In this document: piece after piece, positions 25,699-34,402 of the stretch
Numbering within the stretch: position 1 is the first letter of the stretch
How the letters are laid out: every line of letters starts with the position of its first letter
Origin: Candidatus Tiddalikarchaeum anstoanum
Lineage (GTDB): Archaea > Nanobdellota > Nanobdellia > Tiddalikarchaeales > Tiddalikarchaeaceae
Direction: 5' to 3'
Assembly (NCBI GenBank): GCA_902385255.1
Contig: CABMEV010000012.1
Span: 1-64,000 of the forward strand
DNA: 64,000 nt
Translations under genes and position numbers: made by a program
The notes under the pieces: model-generated
Seen by the model: the letters and a program-made list of their open reading frames with translations, nothing else
Told to the model about the DNA's origin: nothing
The model's database searches: none

Positions 25699-26784
25699 TT
25701 ACTTTATAACTTCATTGAACACTTCTTCATTGCTCATTACTTCCAAACCATTCTGTGTGAATCTGATTGGATGAATCTTCTCGCTGTGCTGTGTCCCTCT
25801 CATTTTTATTATAGCAATCATTCTCATGAACTGGTTTAACACCTTGGTGTAGTACAAGAAAATTATTCCATCACTTGTCAGGTCTGACTGGCTTAGCGTC
25901 TCTGGAGCATTAGCTTCAGTAGTTATTATCGTTGTGCAGCCTATCTTTTTCAGCATGCTGCTAAGTTCTATGAGCGCTTTCCTGGAATCTATATCCCTCT
26001 CAAAGAATAATCCAAGGAGAGCCCCAGGGTCTATGACTAATCTTTTTGCACCTATTCTTGTAACATTCTCCCTGATTGAATCTTTTAATAAGTTGAACTT
26101 GTACATCGGCGTTTTTGCGATTATTATTTTTTCTTTTTTGATTAATTTTTCAAAATCCCATCCGAACTCTTCGCCTGTTCTCATCAGCCTTTCAGGCTCC
26201 TCCTCTAATGTTACGAAAACTCCAGGCTCGTTATACTTCGATGCCCCCTCGTATATGAATTGAAGGCACATTATAGTCTTCCCGCTTCCAGGTCCACCGC
26301 TTACAGTTACCAAATTACCTTCAGGTATTCCCCCATCCAGTACGTCGTCAAGCCCTGGAATCCCGCTTTTGACGGATTTATAATCTTTTTTGATTTCAGT
26401 TTCAGGATTTATGAATTCCTCATTTAATTTTTCAGCAGATTCGCCGTTATTCTTAATAGGCTGGGTAAAATCTGCCAACTCATCTTTTTTCGGATTCTTT
26501 AATGTTGCCCATGAAGCAGGACTTTTATTATTAACATCTTCTTTTGGAGTTACTGTCTCTTTTTTAGAAATATTTGGTGTCGCCCATGATGCAGGGCTTT
26601 TATTATCAGGTTTTGTTATCGTCTTTTCTGGAATATTTTTTTCTTTTTTAGGTTCAGCCCATGAAGAGGGGCTGGTTTTGACTTTCTCCAATTTAGGATG
26701 CTCAACTTCTTTTTCAGCTTTTGATACTTTGATTTTCTTCTCTATATTCTCATTTTTTGAGGGAAGTACTATTACCTTAACCAT
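25699..26784 (-). CDS. KaiC-like ATPase with N-terminal 25-residue repeats
   Basis: 361 aa. The C-terminal ~225 residues form a single RecA-like KaiC domain: GIPGLDDVLDGGIPEG, Walker A GGPGSGKT at 163-170, LVIDPGALL as Walker B. Such single-domain KaiC proteins include ArlH of archaella. The N-terminal ~135 residues are Lys/Glu/Pro-rich and contain three tandem 25-residue repeats starting with SPSSWA (38), SPASWA (63) and SPASWA (88). It is divergent from the pilus operon across a 103-bp region of repeats, so a role in pilus assembly or its control is plausible but inferred. Confidence 0.85.
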   Translation of the reverse strand: MVKVIVLPSKNENIEKKIKVSKAEKEVEHPKLEKVKTSPSSWAEPKKEKNIPEKTITKPDNKSPASWATPNISKKETVTPKEDVNNKSPASWATLKNPKKDELADFTQPIKNNGESAEKLNEEFINPETEIKKDYKSVKSGIPGLDDVLDGGIPEGNLVTVSGGPGSGKTIMCLQFIYEGASKYNEPGVFVTLEEEPERLMRTGEEFGWDFEKLIKKEKIIIAKTPMYKFNLLKDSIRENVTRIGAKRLVIDPGALLGLFFERDIDSRKALIELSSMLKKIGCTTIITTEANAPETLSQSDLTSDGIIFLYYTKVLNQFMRMIAIIKMRGTQHSEKIHPIRFTQNGLEVMSNEEVFNEVIK

Positions 26785-26867
26785 TTAATTGTTTTAGTAG
26801 GTTTTAGTAAGTTTTAATTGTTTCGTTAAACCGTAAAATGCGCTGGTTCAAAAGGTTTTAATTGTTT
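26784..26867. promoter_or_regulatory. Divergent control region with phased direct repeats
   Basis: TTTAATTGTTT occurs three times (26784-26794, 26813-26823, 26857-26867). Three 10-bp units with common GTTTTA starts run head to tail from 26791 to 26820 (GTTTTAGTAG, GTTTTAGTAA, GTTTTAATTG). Lying between the KaiC-like gene and the pilus operon, they may be binding sites of a shared regulator. Confidence 0.4.
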
Positions 26868-26887
26868 CTTATACTAATTTTTAAATA

Positions 26888-29374
26888 ATGGTTAAGGCAC
26901 AAGTCAGTCTTGAATACTTATTCATTTTCGCAACAATCCTCCTCGCAATTATAGGACTCCTTTCCTTCAGCAACTCATTCCTGTATCAGCAGAGAATAGA
27001 TTACAGCATTAATTCAGCAGTTGTCCAGATTCATGATATTGCCAAGAGTGTCGCACTTATGGGTTACCCTGCAAGGCAGACAATTAATGTTTACATACCG
27101 AAGAATATAGACCCCGAAACAACTTATGTTAGAAACAGCACTATTAATTTCGGGGTTTTCGAGCCTGATAACGCACTTCGTGATGTTTTCAGGCTTGAGG
27201 ACTTCTGCGTTAAGGGAAACCTGCCATATTATGAAGGCTACTACGTGATTCGCGCTTTAGCAGTGAATGATTGTGTATTAATAGATTATCATGACTTATA
27301 CATTAACCCTTCAAGAATTGAGAAGAGTGTCTGTACAGGAAATATTGCAGCTGAGACGTTAGATATCATCAACTTGTTAGACATTCCAATAAATGTGTCA
27401 ATAATCGCGGAAGGCAATATTACTTCAGTAACTGATGTTGATTCAACTATTTTAGGAAGGCAGAGCAGCAAGGATTTAGGGACACTTCAAAGCCTGGATG
27501 AATTGTATAATATTGTAAGCTTTTTCGGAGATGTTGAAGGAGACTATACTGGTTCCTTGACTATTAATAATGATTCAGTTGAAGTACTGCTTCATATCCT
27601 TTCCTGCCAGGGAGCTATTCTCAGCCAGACTAGTGTCAACGCGACAAATGTATTATTGGATGATTATGTATGTATTAACACCACCGTAACACCTGGCGTC
27701 TGCGGTGTTGACCAAGTGTGGGCAGAGTTGTTCAAATGGCCTAATTATTTTAACATGACCCTTTACGATACTGGGTCTTGGTGTGCCGGAGCAGCAGGGG
27801 ACAACGTTTATGGTGCACAATTGCAACTAACACAGCTTGGAACTTACACTCTGCTATCAGGGTGGGTTAATGATACATGCGGCAACATGAACAGCGACGT
27901 TGCAAATACGAATATTCAAGTTTCAACAGGAGGAGCGATACCTGAAGGAGATATACTATTAAGCTATCCAAGTGCTGTGACAAAAAATAGACTGACAACT
28001 CACAGTTTCCTGGTATGGAATAATAACTCATTCGCAGTCAACTATATTGATAACGTAAAAGATGTATGGAGCACCAGCCAGGCATCAGCGTCTTCATGTA
28101 CATTAATTAGCCCCATTGGTGCAACTTTAACCTGTGCATGTAACGCTCAAAACCAGTGCAACGCTACATGGAGCGGACAATTTACTATCTCGCCGCAGAA
28201 TTATACAATATTCGCTTACTCTTTTGATAACAGCGGTTCAGATGAATGCCTGACTGCAACAGCGACGTTCCACGTAATTAACAGCACAACATTTTCAAAA
28301 ACTAGGAATGTCTGCATGCTGCAAAACGCGCCAACAGCGCAAATATTCTTATCACTTGATAATAATAGTTGGTCGCAGGGAATTAATTACGTAACTGCAG
28401 GAACAAGAAACACTATCTATGTGCAGTTAAAAGAAGAAAGCGATAAATCATCACCTCCAGTTGAGTTAACAAACCCTAAAATTTCATTATACCTGCCGAA
28501 ATCCTGGACAAATATTACAAGCAGTACAGCAACGATTGCAGATATAGGATTATACTGGGAGATAAATAATTCATTCACAAATATAGACCATGGACAATTT
28601 AAAACATTCAGTTTTAACGCTACATCTCCAGATGTCACAGGCTTATCTACTTTGAACAGTTACATTTATGCACCTAACAGCGTTGACCCTTCAAACAATC
28701 ACGAGTTAGGAATATTGACTAAAGAAGCGGCTACTCCGCCTATTAATATTACTGAGTTAGACTTGTGGGAAATATTGGCAGACAGGCCTTTACCTGTTGA
28801 TTTCACAAGCGGACTAAACACTACAGGCAACACTTTTGGGCCAAACGGTGCAAATGACGGATGGGACTGGTCGAATAATATTTACGGAACAACTAGCACC
28901 TGCGTATTCTGGAATACAGGAACAGTTGGAGTAGACCATAACTTGAGAATAGATATTGGAGATGTCAATAACGGCTGCAGCAATAGCGGACAAGGAGACG
29001 GAGCTTATGGAATACTATTCTACATTAATTCATCAATAGCATCAAGTTCAGTGATAAACCTAAGTTTTGCTTGGACTTATACACCAACACGATTAGGGAC
29101 AGGAGAAAGCGCTTGGGTGAAAGGAAGATTCGGAAACACAACGACCATGAATTATTTAGGCGCTAATTTCGGCGGAACGAATGATGATGCAACAAATGAT
29201 ATTTACTACAGCAACACTCCAACATTTCAGTCAGGAACGTTCACGCAAAACGTCAAACAATGGGTTTCAAATAGCGGATGGTATTACTTGGACTTTGGAT
29301 GCAAAGTAAGAACTTGGAGCAATAATAACTGGCTTACTTGCACATTTGACAACGTTGATGTACACTGGAGTTAA
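26888..29374 (+). CDS. Giant class III-signal-peptide pilin/adhesin
   Basis: 828 aa. The N-terminus (K-A-Q-V-S-L-E-Y-L then a hydrophobic helix) is a canonical archaeal class III signal peptide, processed by a FlaK/EppA-type peptidase before Q4, which places the protein in a type IV pilus-like filament. The remaining ~790 residues are a Cys-, Asn-, Thr- and Ser-rich ectodomain with many N-glycosylation sequons and beta-rich segments, far larger than a normal pilin (100-200 aa). It is the first gene of the pilus operon and could be a tip adhesin, by inference. Confidence 0.85.
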   Translation: MVKAQVSLEYLFIFATILLAIIGLLSFSNSFLYQQRIDYSINSAVVQIHDIAKSVALMGYPARQTINVYIPKNIDPETTYVRNSTINFGVFEPDNALRDVFRLEDFCVKGNLPYYEGYYVIRALAVNDCVLIDYHDLYINPSRIEKSVCTGNIAAETLDIINLLDIPINVSIIAEGNITSVTDVDSTILGRQSSKDLGTLQSLDELYNIVSFFGDVEGDYTGSLTINNDSVEVLLHILSCQGAILSQTSVNATNVLLDDYVCINTTVTPGVCGVDQVWAELFKWPNYFNMTLYDTGSWCAGAAGDNVYGAQLQLTQLGTYTLLSGWVNDTCGNMNSDVANTNIQVSTGGAIPEGDILLSYPSAVTKNRLTTHSFLVWNNNSFAVNYIDNVKDVWSTSQASASSCTLISPIGATLTCACNAQNQCNATWSGQFTISPQNYTIFAYSFDNSGSDECLTATATFHVINSTTFSKTRNVCMLQNAPTAQIFLSLDNNSWSQGINYVTAGTRNTIYVQLKEESDKSSPPVELTNPKISLYLPKSWTNITSSTATIADIGLYWEINNSFTNIDHGQFKTFSFNATSPDVTGLSTLNSYIYAPNSVDPSNNHELGILTKEAATPPINITELDLWEILADRPLPVDFTSGLNTTGNTFGPNGANDGWDWSNNIYGTTSTCVFWNTGTVGVDHNLRIDIGDVNNGCSNSGQGDGAYGILFYINSSIASSSVINLSFAWTYTPTRLGTGESAWVKGRFGNTTTMNYLGANFGGTNDDATNDIYYSNTPTFQSGTFTQNVKQWVSNSGWYYLDFGCKVRTWSNNNWLTCTFDNVDVHWS

Positions 29375-29380
29375 AATAAA

Positions 29381-29785
29381 ATGATGAAGAAGTGCCAGGC
29401 AAGTTTTGAATTCTTGCTAATAATCGGATTTGTAGTGCTTATCACAGCAGCCATGAATAATATATTCTTCCAAAAAAACCTTGCATTGTTACTTGCAAGC
29501 AGGTCCATTGACTCGTATACTAACTGCGAAGGATTTAGCAGCGCCGTAACAGAAGCAGCAAGGCTGAATAATATGAGAATTAAAATTTACAACTATTATA
29601 ATATGACAGTAAACAGCAGCGGCATGTTAATAGTTTCCTATTATAATTATAACAGTGAAGAGTCATTCTGCAGTTTACAGACAAAGAAATTAGTAAATGA
29701 GGCTGGAAGCGGTTACTTCAACCTTACAGACGGCTACTATTATATCACTAACCATAACGGGACGTTAAAGGTGGAAGCCGCATGA
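29381..29785 (+). CDS. Pilin-like protein with class III signal peptide
   Basis: 134 aa. KKCQASFEFL followed by a hydrophobic helix (LLIIGFVVLITAA) matches the Q-x-S-x-E motif of archaeal pilins. The rest is a small Asn/Tyr-rich domain with two cysteines (C48 and C98 of the longer form). It starts 6 bp after the giant pilin and overlaps the next gene by 4 bp. The second Met (29384) is an equally likely start. Confidence 0.8.
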   Translation: MMKKCQASFEFLLIIGFVVLITAAMNNIFFQKNLALLLASRSIDSYTNCEGFSSAVTEAARLNNMRIKIYNYYNMTVNSSGMLIVSYYNYNSEESFCSLQTKKLVNEAGSGYFNLTDGYYYITNHNGTLKVEAA

Positions 29786-30261
29786 AAAAAACACAATTTT
29801 TCTCCTTTGAAATAGTATCCGCACTATTAATATTCACGGCATTATTCCTGTTCGTACTATTAATCTGGTCTGTTAAGGAATCTGATTACAAAAAAAACTT
29901 ATTATTGACATCTTTGGAAAAAAGCTCAATGAGTGTTGGAGAATTATTAGCAACAACACCTGGAAGCCCGAATAATTGGAGTACAACTTATATTGAACAG
30001 TTAGGACTCGCAGATAATTATAACACACTAAATCCCATAAAATTGGAAAACTTCTTCTACTTAACACAGAACAACTATTCATTGGTAAAAGAACTGCTTG
30101 GCATATCTAGTTATGATTTCTTTGTGCAATTAGAGGATTTTAACAATAACGTGTTAAGAAAGAGCGGAAACTTTTCAGGCTACTCGCAGGTAGTTATCTG
30201 GCAGGAGAATGTATTATTGAATAACAGCGTATTCAGATTAAAAGTAGGTGTTACAATTTGA
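29782..30261 (+). CDS. Pilin-like minor subunit
   Basis: 159 aa. The N-terminus KKTQFFSFEI plus a long hydrophobic helix is a weakened class III signal peptide (Q and E kept, S-x-E spacing kept). The remaining soluble part is unrecognised. 4-bp overlaps with both neighbours show translational coupling in the pilus operon. Confidence 0.7.
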   Translation: MKKTQFFSFEIVSALLIFTALFLFVLLIWSVKESDYKKNLLLTSLEKSSMSVGELLATTPGSPNNWSTTYIEQLGLADNYNTLNPIKLENFFYLTQNNYSLVKELLGISSYDFFVQLEDFNNNVLRKSGNFSGYSQVVIWQENVLLNNSVFRLKVGVTI

Positions 30262-30650
30262 GAAAAACAGTGATATTAAGTCTGGACTTGTTTTTCTCAG
30301 TCTTAATACTTTCAGTATTTCTTTTAATCATACTTAACGTGCAGGAAAACTATAATTTTGAAAATAATCTACTCCAAAATTATGCAAAGAACACGCTATT
30401 ATACATGGATGACTCATTGCTTTCGCAAAATACTACACTAATAATATTAGATATCAACAAATACCTGCCAAGTTATATAACATACCAGTTAAGAGTGGAT
30501 TATTACAACAATAACCTATTAGCAAACACCACAATTTTAGGAGACCGATTAACTAATAATTATGTCAGCGTAACGAGGCCTTTCATATATGGTGATAATT
30601 TTGGAACAGCAAGCCTGAGAGTCTGGCTGGGTTCAAGGGGAAGTGATTAA
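30258..30650 (+). CDS. Pilin-like minor subunit (TTG start)
   Basis: 130 aa from a TTG that overlaps the previous stop. RKTVILSLDL followed by FFSVLILSVFLLIIL resembles a pilin N-terminal helix, but the Q is replaced and D replaces E. The Asn-rich rest of the protein is unrecognised. It sits 3 bp before the next operon gene. Confidence 0.7.
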   Translation: MRKTVILSLDLFFSVLILSVFLLIILNVQENYNFENNLLQNYAKNTLLYMDDSLLSQNTTLIILDINKYLPSYITYQLRVDYYNNNLLANTTILGDRLTNNYVSVTRPFIYGDNFGTASLRVWLGSRGSD

Positions 30651-30653
30651 ATC

Positions 30654-31505
30654 ATGAATAAGAAATCCCAGTTTTTAATAATGAGTTCATTCTTTTTCAT
30701 TACAGTATTAACAATATTTGCTGTAACAATGCAAAAACATGTTGAATCCGCAAACAGCATAACTTACGGAAGCATGGTTAGCTCAGAATTAATATACCAA
30801 AACTATAATTTTTTCCGCTTATTAGGAAAAGCCCTGAATACGGATTTTACACAGATTTTTTCCGGAAACATAATTAATGTAACACTGCACTCTAATATTA
30901 AAAGCGGATTTGACCCCTTAACAAAATTAGCCAACTACAATGATTTCTTAACTCTTTACAAGACAAAACTTGGAATAATTATGAACTACTCAATGACTGA
31001 CTTATTAAGCGACGTTTCAACCAACCATAAATATGTAAGAACCATTTACCCGAACAACGTTTCAATAACAACTAATTATCAGACAAACACTATTATTTAT
31101 ACAAATAATCAGAATATTAACTATTACCTTATTAGTTTAAGCTTCAATGGCGAAATTAAGAACATAACTTGGACGCCAAGCCCTGCTGGAACACAAGTTC
31201 CAATCACTATTAACGGACCAGGAGGCTACACTGCGACTTACATGCTTAACAAAATCGGAAATTATACATTAAGGATAAACATTAACAATACAATAGCGAC
31301 TAATAATATAGATTTCGTATTCAATTACACTTCAAGTACAAGCATGATTAATTATTCTTCGCTCGCTAATTTTAATGATGTGAATCTTGATTTTACAACA
31401 ACAGTTCCAAGTTATGGAAACGTATTTAAAATTCTATCTCCATATCCTAATACAAGAATTAATCTTGGTTTTGGAGATTATTCCGTAAGCCAGGGCTTGG
31501 AGTGA
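30654..31505 (+). CDS. Pilus-operon membrane-anchored protein
   Basis: 283 aa. A basic NKKSQ start is followed by one hydrophobic helix (FLIMSSFFFITVLTIFAV). The large ectodomain has many Asn-x-Ser/Thr sequons and beta-type sequence. The Q in KKSQFLI suggests a pilin-like anchor without the classic E5. The family is not recognised. It ends 7 bp before the coiled-coil gene. Confidence 0.7.
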   Translation: MNKKSQFLIMSSFFFITVLTIFAVTMQKHVESANSITYGSMVSSELIYQNYNFFRLLGKALNTDFTQIFSGNIINVTLHSNIKSGFDPLTKLANYNDFLTLYKTKLGIIMNYSMTDLLSDVSTNHKYVRTIYPNNVSITTNYQTNTIIYTNNQNINYYLISLSFNGEIKNITWTPSPAGTQVPITINGPGGYTATYMLNKIGNYTLRININNTIATNNIDFVFNYTSSTSMINYSSLANFNDVNLDFTTTVPSYGNVFKILSPYPNTRINLGFGDYSVSQGLE

Positions 31506-31512
31506 AAAAAAA

Positions 31513-32838
31513 ATGGTTGTGAAAAAAGAACTTCTAATAAGACTGAAAAATTTGGTAAAAGGGGCAGGCAGGATAAGCTTTGAACAAGCAATGAGCCTGT
31601 TAAACACGGATACGAAAACGCTAAACAGTTTAAGCAATTTTTTAAGCGATGATTATACAATAATAAAAGAAGGAACTAATTCTTTTTTCGAATACACTAA
31701 GGAATTGACAAGTGAAGAGGAACAAGAACCAGCAAAGCCTGAAGAAAAAAAGAGGAAAACGGAAGAGAGGGATACTGGAGTAAAACCTCTTGTCAAAAAA
31801 CAGGATGTAACTCGTAATCCTATCAGGATTTTACTTAATGCATTAATCGGCAAAAAAGTCGGAAAAGTGGAGCTTAACTATAAACTTCAGAATCTGCTTG
31901 GCTTGGTGAAATCAAGCAGTGAAGAAGCAGGAAAATTTGTGGAATTAAAAGCGGAAAGGGATTTCTTAATTGATATATTAAATAATATCAACAATGTTGA
32001 AAAGGATATAACTTACAATGAGGAAAAATTCAACAATAAGATAAAAGAGCTGGAAACAAGGCTTGGTTCAATAACTAATTACAGTAAAGAGATGAAAAAA
32101 TTAGACGATAAGATGACTGAGATTACGCATAATATAAGCGAGCACTCGAAGAAAGTCAATGAGAGCGTCTTAAACCTGAAAAAGAATGCAGAATTATTCA
32201 AGGACTTAGAATCAAAAGTGGATCTTGAGAAAAAATCAGTCCTCCAAAGTCTTGAGAAAGTAAAATCCGAACTCGGCGTCAACCCTGGAAAGAAGGAAGA
32301 TACGTATATAGTAAGCACATATTCACTGCCTAATATAAAAGAAGAGAAAGAATCAAAACAGCCCACGTTTAAGCCAAAAACAATAGAAGCCAAAAAAGAG
32401 GAGAAGAGAGAAGTTTCAGATAAAAAAGTAGAAGCAGTTAAACATTATAATTTTGAGAAACGAAAAAATGCGGAAAAACAAAAGCCTGAAGAGAAGCCTA
32501 AAAACAACGATAAGAAGATTCTAACACAGGACAAGATTAAAAAATTAAGTGAGAAAGTAATTGACGAAGCCTTGAATGAAGAAGATAAAATTGAGAAAGT
32601 GGATAAAGCTGAACATAAAGGCACGGAATTCGTAACTGATATAGATAAAGTATTAGCATTAGTCAAAGAGAAAGGAAAAGTAAGCTTCTCAAAGCTTGAA
32701 AAATTATACAACGCCAAGATGTCTACCATAGAAGGCTGGTGCGAAGCACTGGAAGATAAAGGCTTTGTTGAAATAGTATACCCATTACTCGGCGCGCCTT
32801 ACATAAAATATATTGGGGGAAATAATAAGAATGAGTGA
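31513..32838 (+). CDS. Coiled-coil protein with a winged helix at each end
   Basis: 441 aa, no signal peptide, very Lys/Glu-rich. Residues about 1-55 (ELLIRLKNLVKGAGRISFEQ...) and about 375-435 (VLALVKEKGKVSFSKLEKLY...) look like the same winged-helix fold repeated at both ends. A coiled coil of ~120 residues lies at about 135-260 and a Lys/Glu-rich linker at about 270-350. It ends overlapping the start of the pilus ATPase gene (ATGAGTGA). It may be a cytosolic scaffold of the assembly motor; archaella have cytosolic FlaC/D/E proteins in a similar operon position, but sequence homology is not claimed. Confidence 0.7.
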   Translation: MVVKKELLIRLKNLVKGAGRISFEQAMSLLNTDTKTLNSLSNFLSDDYTIIKEGTNSFFEYTKELTSEEEQEPAKPEEKKRKTEERDTGVKPLVKKQDVTRNPIRILLNALIGKKVGKVELNYKLQNLLGLVKSSSEEAGKFVELKAERDFLIDILNNINNVEKDITYNEEKFNNKIKELETRLGSITNYSKEMKKLDDKMTEITHNISEHSKKVNESVLNLKKNAELFKDLESKVDLEKKSVLQSLEKVKSELGVNPGKKEDTYIVSTYSLPNIKEEKESKQPTFKPKTIEAKKEEKREVSDKKVEAVKHYNFEKRKNAEKQKPEEKPKNNDKKILTQDKIKKLSEKVIDEALNEEDKIEKVDKAEHKGTEFVTDIDKVLALVKEKGKVSFSKLEKLYNAKMSTIEGWCEALEDKGFVEIVYPLLGAPYIKYIGGNNKNE

Positions 32839-34402
32839 GAAAATTAATCCTAAAGAAAAAGTCCATAATGAGATTAAGAAGGCTGAAACAAAAGCCGAAA
32901 TTCTGAAAAAGAAAATAATAGAATCCTATGAAATAGTGAGCGAAGGGGTGAAGGCTAAGGTAAGTGTAGTAGTTGAGCCTGAACAATTATCGCTCTCATA
33001 CCATATTGACATACCTCAAATCGAGCCTGCAACAGAAGCGTTGCTTGACGACGTTAGGGATGAATTAGTTAAGGAAATAACACTGTCCGCAACAGAAGTT
33101 CTTGATATTAGAAGCGCTGTGGAATTAAAGGAAAAGTTTTACAAAAAAATTTATGACTTAATTAAAAAAAGGATGCCTAACGAGAAGGAAGAGCATATAG
33201 TCATAATGGCAGGCAGGTTACTCAACACTAGTTTCGGGCTTGGAGATATTGAATTCTTGCTTAGCGACCCGAATCTTGAAGAAATAGTCATTAACGGAGC
33301 AACTCAGCCGATATGGGTTTTTCATAAAGTGCACGGCTGGCTAAAGACTAATTTAGAAGTAGACACTGAAAGCCTCATTTATAATTATGCATCAACTATA
33401 GGCCGAAGAGTTGGAAGACAGATAAATATACTTAATCCATTACTTGACGCCCACTTAATAACAGGAGACCGTGTAAACTCCACTCTTTTTCCAATAAGTT
33501 CAGCAGGAAACACTATAACTATCAGGAAATTCAGAAGGAACCCTTGGAGCATTGTTGAATTAATATCAAACAAGACAATAACAAGCAGGATGATGGCATT
33601 CTTATGGCTGTCAGTGCAGTACGAGATGAGTATACTTTTTAGCGGAGGAACAGGCAGCGGAAAAACAACACTGATGAACGCTGTAATGTCATTCCTCCCT
33701 GCCAATCAAAGAGTGATAAGCATAGAAGACACTAGGGAGATAAACCTGCCCACATACCTTCACTGGGTCCCATTAACGACAAGAGAAGCAAACGCAGAAG
33801 GAAAAGGAGAAGTAAACATGCTGGAATTATTAGTAAACAGCCTGCGTATGCGACCTGATTATATAATAGTAGGTGAAATAAGGCGAGGACCAGAAGCTGA
33901 CGTATTATTCGAAGCGATACATACTGGACACAGCGTTTACTCAACGCTTCATGCGGATACAGCACTCCAGACAGTGAGAAGACTGACGAACGAGCCGATA
34001 AATATCAGCCCAATAATGCTTGAATCGCTGCCTTTAATTGTAGTTATGTTCAGAGACAGGAAGAAGAGAATAAGAAGAGTTCTGGAAATAAGCGAAGTTT
34101 ACTCCTCAATAACAGGCGGAAACCAGAATGAGTCAATAACAGTGAATGATTTATGGAAATGGAACCCAAGAGATGATACGACGCAGGAAATAGGGGAGAG
34201 CGTCAGGTATTATGAAGACCTGAAAATGCACACAGGAATGAGCGATGAAGACATAGCTAAAGACATGAAGGAAAAAGAAGAAGTATTAAACTGGATGGTT
34301 GGGAAAAAATTATTCGATGTTGATGAACTTGGCAAAATAATAAATGAGTACTACTTGGACAAGGAAGGTTTGCTTAAGAAGATTCGCGGCAAAAAAATAT
34401 GA
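32831..34402 (+). CDS. Type IV pilus/secretion assembly ATPase (TadA/VirB11-like)
   Basis: 523 aa from the chosen start. Walker A GGTGSGKT lies at about 272-279, the Asp box is SIEDTREINLP, Walker B is YIIVGEIRRGPEA, and the His box is HTGHSVYSTLHAD. It is the motor that powers extraction or insertion of pilins through the TadC-type proteins encoded next. The ATG at 32831 overlaps the previous stop and has GGGGGA about 10 nt upstream; the in-frame codon at 32813 would lie deeper in the previous gene. No KH-like C-terminal extension is evident. Confidence 0.93.
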   Translation: MSEKINPKEKVHNEIKKAETKAEILKKKIIESYEIVSEGVKAKVSVVVEPEQLSLSYHIDIPQIEPATEALLDDVRDELVKEITLSATEVLDIRSAVELKEKFYKKIYDLIKKRMPNEKEEHIVIMAGRLLNTSFGLGDIEFLLSDPNLEEIVINGATQPIWVFHKVHGWLKTNLEVDTESLIYNYASTIGRRVGRQINILNPLLDAHLITGDRVNSTLFPISSAGNTITIRKFRRNPWSIVELISNKTITSRMMAFLWLSVQYEMSILFSGGTGSGKTTLMNAVMSFLPANQRVISIEDTREINLPTYLHWVPLTTREANAEGKGEVNMLELLVNSLRMRPDYIIVGEIRRGPEADVLFEAIHTGHSVYSTLHADTALQTVRRLTNEPINISPIMLESLPLIVVMFRDRKKRIRRVLEISEVYSSITGGNQNESITVNDLWKWNPRDDTTQEIGESVRYYEDLKMHTGMSDEDIAKDMKEKEEVLNWMVGKKLFDVDELGKIINEYYLDKEGLLKKIRGKKI

